Positions 59,301 through 64,000 of a DNA stretch of 64,000 nucleotides are shown one piece after another. The position numbers and the translations under genes are program-made. The stretch's first letter is position 1. Each line of letters begins with the position of its first letter. The stretch covers positions 303,001-367,000 of the forward strand of contig JAUCEF010000013.1 in assembly GCA_033558025.1 (NCBI GenBank), read 5' to 3'. The notes under the pieces were generated by a model. It was not told the DNA's origin and did not search any database. It saw nothing but the letters and a program-made list of their open reading frames with translations. This stretch comes from Phytophthora sp. 'mugwort'. Its lineage: Eukaryota > Oomycota > Peronosporomycetes > Peronosporales > Peronosporaceae.

Positions 59301-62300
59301 GAGGCGGAGGATGCGGAGGACGAGTTCGCCGAGGAGGTGGCCACCGAGTCCGTCCTCGAGGTGGTCGTCGACGCAGCCGAGCAAGTCGGACAGGAAGCAG
59401 CGACCGAGAAGCCTGCCGTCGCGGAATTGGGCGAGGTGGCAGCGACCATGACGCTGGCCGTGGACGCCGTGTCGGAGGCCGCGTCCGATATGGAGGTGGC
59501 TGCGGCCGCTAAGGACCTGGTGAGTGCGGTGGAGTCTGCCGCGCGTGCTGATACTGAGCGGGAACAGATTGCTGTCGAAGCGAGTGTTGCGGCGGAGGAA
59601 GAGGTGGAGTCCGAGGCGCCGGTAGCATCGACCGAGCAGCAGGAGCTATCGCCGAGCGAGGACATCACTGATGTAGAGGTTGCCGCTGCCAGTGTGGCGG
59701 TTGTGACCGCTCTTGCTGAAGCCGTAGATGCCGTGGAGGCTGAGGCGGAGGATGCGGAGGACGAGTTCGCCGAGGAGGTGGCCACCGAGTCCGTCCTCGA
59801 GGTGGTCGTCGACGCAGCCGAGCAAGTCGGACAGGAAGCAGCGACCGAGAAGCCTGCCGTCGCGGAATTGGGCGAGGTGGCAGCGACCATGACGCTGGCC
59901 GTGGACGCCGTGTCGGAGGCCGCGTCCGATATGGAGGTGGCTGCGGCCGCTAAGGACCTGGTGAGTGCGGTGGAGTCTGCCGCGCGTGCTGATACTGAGC
60001 GGGAACAGATTGCTGTCGAAGCGAGTGTTGCGGCGGAGGAAGAGGTGGAGTCCGAGGCGCCGCTAGCATCGACCGAGCAGCAGGAGCTATCGCCGAGCGA
60101 GGACATCACTGCTGTAGAGGTTGCCGCTGCCAGTGTGGCGGTTGTGACCGCTCTTGCTGAAGCCGTAGACGCCGTGGAGGCCGAGTCGGAGTATGCGGAG
60201 GACGAGTTCGCCGAGGAGGTGGCCACCGAGTCCGTCCTCGAGGTGGTCGTCGACGCAGCCGAGCAAGTCGGACAGGAAGCAGCGACCGAGAAGCCTGCCG
60301 TCGCGGAATTGGGCGAGGTGGCAGCGACCATGACGCTGGCCGTGGACGCCGTGTCGGAGGCCGCGTCCGATATGGAGGTGGCTGCGGCCGCTAAGGACCT
60401 GGTGAGTGCGGTGGAGTCTGCCGCGCGTGCTGATACTGAGCGGGAACAGATTGCTGTCGAAGCGAGTGTTGCGGCGGAGGAAGAGGAGGAGTCCGAGGCG
60501 CCGGTAGCATCGACCGAGCAGCAGGAGCTATCGCCGAGCGGGGACATCACTGGTGTAGAGGTTGCCGCTGCCAGTGTGGCGGTTGTGACCGCTCTTGTTG
60601 AAGCCGTAGACGCCGTGGAGGCCGAGTCGGAGTATGCGGAGGACGAGTTCGCCGAGGAGGTGGCCACCGAGTCCGTCCTCGAGGTGGTCGTCGACGCAGC
60701 CGAGCAAGTCGGACAGGAAGCAGCGACCGAGAAGCCTGCCGTCGCGGAATTGGGCGAGGTGGCAGCGACCATGACGCTGGCCGTGGACGCCGTGTCGGAG
60801 GCCGCGTCCGATATGGAGGTGGCTGCGGCCGCTAAGGACCTGGTGAGTGCGGTGGAGTCTGCCGCGCGTGCTGATACTGAGCGGGAACAGATTGCTGTCG
60901 AAGCGAGTGTTGCGGCGGAGGAAGAGGAGGAGTCCGAGGCGCCGGTAGCATCGACCGAGCAGCAGGAGCTATCGCCGAGCGAGGACATCACTGATGTAGA
61001 GGTTGCCGCTGTCAGTGTGACGGTTGTGACCGCTCTTGCCGAAGCCGTAGACGCCGTGGAGGCCGAGTCGGAGTATGCGGAGAACGAGTTCGCCGAGGAG
61101 GTGGCCACCGAGTCCGTCCTCGAGGTGGTCGTCGACGCAGCCGAGCAAGTCGGACAGGAAGCAGCGACCGAGAAGCCTGCCGTCGCGGAATTGGGCGAGG
61201 TGGCAGCGACCATGACGCTGGCCGTGGACGCCGTGTCGGAGGCCGCGTCCGATATGGAGGTGGCTGCGGCCGCTAAGGACCTGGTGAGTGCGGTGGAGTC
61301 TGCCGCGCGTGCTGATACTGAGCGGGAACAGATTGCTGTCGAAGCGAGTGTTGCGGCGGAGGAAGAGGAGGAGTCCGAGGCGCCGGTAGCATCGACCGAG
61401 CAGCAGGAGCTATCGCCGAGCGAGGACATCACTGCTGTAGAGGTTGCCGCTGTCAGTGTGACGGTTGTGACCGCTCTTGCTGAAGCCGTAGATGCCGTGG
61501 AGGCTGAGGCGGAGGATGCGGAGGACGAGTTCGCCGAGGAGGTGGCCACCGAGTCCGTCCTCGAGGTGGTCGTCGACGCAGCCGAGCAAGTCGGACAGGA
61601 AGCAGCGACCGAGAAGCCTGCCGTCGCGGAATTGGGCGAGGTGGCAGCGACCATGACGCTGGCCGTGGACGCCGTGTCGGAGGCCGCGTCCGATATGGAG
61701 GTGGCTGCGGCCGCTAAGGACCTGGTGAGTGCGGTGGAGTCTGCCGCGCGTGCTGATACTGAGCGGGAACAGATTGCTGTCGAAGCGAGTGTTGCGGCGG
61801 AGGAAGAGGTGGAGTCCGAGGCGCCGCTAGCATCGACCGAGCAGCAGGAGCTATCGCCGAGCGAGGACATCACTGCTGTAGAGGTTGCCGCTGCCAGTGT
61901 GGCGGTTGTGACCGCTCTTGCTGAAGCCGTAGACGCCGTGGAGGCCGAGTCGGAGTATGCGGAGGACGAGTTCGCCGAGGAGGTGGCCACCGAGTCCGTC
62001 CTCGAGGTGGTCGTCGACGCAGCCGAGCAAGTCGGACAGGAAGCAGCGACCGAGAAGCCTGCCGTCGCGGAATTGGGCGAGGTGGCAGCGACCATGACGC
62101 TGGCCGTGGACGCCGTGTCGGAGGCCGCGTCCGATATGGAGGTGGCTGCGGCCGCTAAGGACCTGGTGAGTGCGGTGGAGTCTGCCGCGCGTGCTGATAC
62201 TGAGCGGGAACAGATTGCTGTCGAAGCGAGTGTTGCGGCGGAGGAAGAGGAGGAGTCCGAGGCGCCGGTAGCATCGACCGAGCAGCAGGAGCTATCGCCG

Positions 62301-64000
62301 AGCGGGGACATCACTGGTGTAGAGGTTGCCGCTGCCAGTGTGGCGGTTGTGACCGCTCTTGCTGAAGCCGTAGACGCCGTGGAGGCCGAGTCGGAGTATG
62401 CGGAGGACGAGTTCGCCGAGGAGGTGGCCACCGAGTCCGTCCTCGAGGTGGTCGTCGACGCAGCCGAGCAAGTCGGACAGGAAGCAGCGACCGAGAAGCC
62501 TGCCGTCGCGGAATTGGGCGAGGTGGCAGCGACCATGACGCTGGCCGTGGACGCCGTGTCGGAGGCCGCGTCCGATATGGAGGTGGCTGCGGCCGCTAAG
62601 GACCTGGTGAGTGCGGTGGAGTCTGCCGCGCGTGCTGATACTGAGCGGGAACAGATTGCTGTCGAAGCGAGTGTTGCGGCGGAGGAAGAGGAGGAGTCCG
62701 AGGCGCCGGTAGCATCGACCGAGCAGCAGGAGCTATCGCCGAGCGAGGACATCACTGCTGTAGAGGTTGCCGCTGTCAGTGTGACGGTTGTGACCGCTCT
62801 TGCTGAAGCCGTAGATGCCGTGGAGGCTGAGGCGGAGGATGCGGAGGACGAGTTCGCCGAGGAGGTGGCCACCGAGTCCGTCCTCGAGGTGGTCGTCGAC
62901 GCAGCCGAGCAAGTCGGACAGGAAGCAGCGACCGAGAAGCCTGCCGTCGCGGAATTGGGCGAGGTGGCAGCGACCATGACGCTGGCCGTGGACGCCGTGT
63001 CGGAGGCCGCGTCCGATATGGAGGTGGCTGCGGCCGCTAAGGACCTGGTGAGTGCGGTGGAGTCTGCCGCGCGTGCTGATACTGAGCGGGAACAGATTGC
63101 TGTCGAAGCGAGTGTTGCGGCGGAGGAAGAGGAGGAGTCCGAGGCGCCGGTAGCATCGACCGAGCAGCAGGAGCTATCGCCGAGCGAGGACATCACTGAT
63201 GTAGAGGTTGCCGCTGTCAGTGTGACGGTTGTGACCGCTCTTGCCGAAGCCGTAGACGCCGTGGAGGCCGAGTCGGAGTATGCGGAGAACGAGTTCGCCG
63301 AGGAGGTGGCCACCGAGTCCGTCCTCGAGGTGGTCGTCGACGCAGCCGAGCAAGTCGGACAGGAAGCAGCGACCGAGAAACCTGCCGTCGCGGAATTGGG
63401 CGAGGTGGCAGCGACCATGACGCTGGCCGTGGACGCCGTGTCGGAGGCCGCGTCCGATATGGAGGTGGCTGCGGCCGCTAAGGACCTGGTGAGTGCGGTG
63501 GAGTCTGCCGCGCGTGCTGATACTGAGCGGGAACAGATTGCTGTCGAAGCGAGTGTTGCGGCGGAGGAAGAGGAGGAGTCCGAGGCGCCGGTAGCATCGA
63601 CCGAGCAGCAGGAGCTATCGCCGAGCGAGGACATCACTGCTGTAGAGGTTGCCGCTGTCAGTGTGACGGTTGTGACCGCTCTTGCTGAAGCCGTAGATGC
63701 CGTGGAGGCTGAGGCGGAGGATGCGGAGGACGAGTTCGCCGAGGAGGTGGCCACCGAGTCCGTCCTCGAGGTGGTCGTCGACGCAGCCGAGCAAGTCGGA
63801 CAGGAAGCAGCGACCGAGAAGCCTGCCGTCGCGGAATTGGGCGAGGTGGCAGCGACCATGACGCTGGCCGTGGACGCCGTGTCGGAGGCCGCGTCCGATA
63901 TGGAGGTGGCTGCGGCCGCTAAGGACCTGGTGAGTGCGGTGGAGTCTGCCGCGCGTGCTGATACTGAGCGGGAACAGATTGCTGTCGAAGCGAGTGTTGC
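44370..64000 (+). CDS. Giant repetitive protein, over 6,444 residues, 3' end outside window
   Basis: Five exons: 44370-44954, 45021-45456, 45533-45704, 45782-45879 and 45958 to the window end; introns are 66, 76, 77 and 78 bp. The last exon is open for at least 18 kb in one frame. Residues 1-60 contain a Tudor-like barrel (GDCVTVKSSDSADIKKLGRV, then GTVDVFYADGRVEERV); 60-190 are basic and disordered; 196 to about 445 are armadillo-like helices (HSSHAVLLCYGCVLMRKLC, ILQASACGCLAVLTQ, AAAESLRVFGAIADLS), spread over four exons. About 450-1050 are Ser/Arg/Pro-rich and disordered, 1050-1400 acidic. From about 1230 to 2270 a helical motif recurs, and from 2284 on come the 147-residue units. No catalytic motif or membrane segment is seen. 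Start choice (44370 rather than 44256) is by context. A structural or scaffold role is plausible but unproven; I do not recognise the family. Confidence 0.85.
48340..51425 (+). repeat. Diverged helical repeats within the giant gene
   Basis: A helix-like motif of about 25 residues recurs about a dozen times at intervals of roughly 65-97 residues, for example VQMAKAIKESINGIIAMSL (49060), VAVKNYVSGMIALSVQSSVA (49297), AVIAISRSIDGLIALSLAKT (49552), MSISIQRSVNAILIQALQN (49943), TAIAVRWTVSGMIALAVEN (50237), MATRQAVSSLIGLSLQTAV (50663) and MAAIAVSRTVTAVIAAGVEQ (50946). Sequences between are acidic and variable. Copies are diverged at DNA level, so this series is old. Confidence 0.7.
51516..64000 (+). 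repeat. Coding tandem array, 441-bp unit, over 28 copies
   Basis: The landmark GACATCACT starts at 51723 and recurs every 441 bases exactly, at least to 63630, so 27 full steps contain no length change. The array starts near 51516-51518 with a partial unit and is cut by the window end. Each unit encodes 147 residues rich in Ala, Glu and Val with no Cys, Trp, His or Asn in the common form. Copies differ at about a dozen codons, most changing the protein: S[EG]DIT[AGD]VE, AA[AV]SV[AT]VV, AL[AV]EAV, E[AT]E[AS]E[YD]AE[DN], VAT[EK]S, EEE[EV]ESEAP[VL]. Silent differences also occur (for example GCC/GCT in AAAAKD). Confidence 0.95.

Noticed and set aside
51305..63859. Minus-strand open frame of 4,184 codons (Ser/Ala/Thr-rich)
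   Set aside because: It is the complement of the 441-bp coding array. The plus frame is continuous with spliced, domain-bearing exons upstream, while the minus frame ends shortly after the array edge and has no recognisable domain.
51516..64000. CRISPR-like or satellite array
   Set aside because: Units of 441 bp are contiguous, without spacers, and keep one reading frame. This is a coding tandem repeat in a eukaryotic gene.
1..64000. tRNA and rRNA genes
   Set aside because: Scanning by eye for T-loop motifs (GGTTCGAAT-type) on both strands gave no cloverleaf. A tRNAscan run would be needed to exclude them fully.

Overview
The window reads as nuclear DNA of an oomycete, most likely Phytophthora-like. 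The grounds are a pentafunctional AROM shikimate gene, compact genes with few short GT-AG introns (mostly 63-127 bp), G/C-rich third codon positions, an oomycete-type initiator (TCATTCCGCATTTTC) just ahead of the AROM start, and flanking DNA packed with decayed Copia and Ty3/Gypsy retroelements. Species is not established from sequence alone.

Layout. 1-3.6 kb: degenerate Copia element, minus strand, cut by the window edge. 3.6-7.35 kb: no confident gene. 7.35-10.72 kb: 3' half of a Gypsy element whose last 1.5 kb and 448-bp LTR are tiled with perfect short inverted repeats and carry an antisense open frame. 10.7-16.8 kb: mostly empty, with a 75-bp-arm inverted repeat, two weak minus-strand coding segments and a broken pogo-type transposase fragment. 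16.86-24.84 kb: a Gypsy element split by a nearly complete Copia element (18.63-23.01 kb) with both LTRs and a near-perfect 5-bp target duplication.

25.4-43.2 kb is a conserved gene island: a domesticated pogo/CENP-B-like transposase, a Ser/Thr-rich type I membrane protein, an RsuA-type pseudouridine synthase (4 exons), signal peptidase subunit SEC11 (5 exons), a TPR O-GlcNAc transferase, the gamma-secretase subunit APH-1, and AROM. APH-1/AROM, SEC11/OGT and the membrane protein/pseudouridine synthase are convergent pairs; the pseudouridine synthase and SEC11 are divergent with about 100 bp between starts. The neighbours do not form one pathway. SEC11 and APH-1 both belong to membrane proteolysis systems, which may be chance.

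44.37-64 kb is one giant plus-strand gene running off the window: a Tudor-like N-terminus, an armadillo-like helical region over four small introns, a long disordered acidic part, a diverged helical repeat series, then over 28 near-identical 441-bp (147-residue) Ala/Glu/Val-rich units with no change in period. At least 6,444 residues are encoded here. An equally long open frame on the opposite strand is a by-product of the repeat. I could not assign a function to this gene. It, the hairpin-tiled LTR and the domesticated transposase are the most unusual items in the window.
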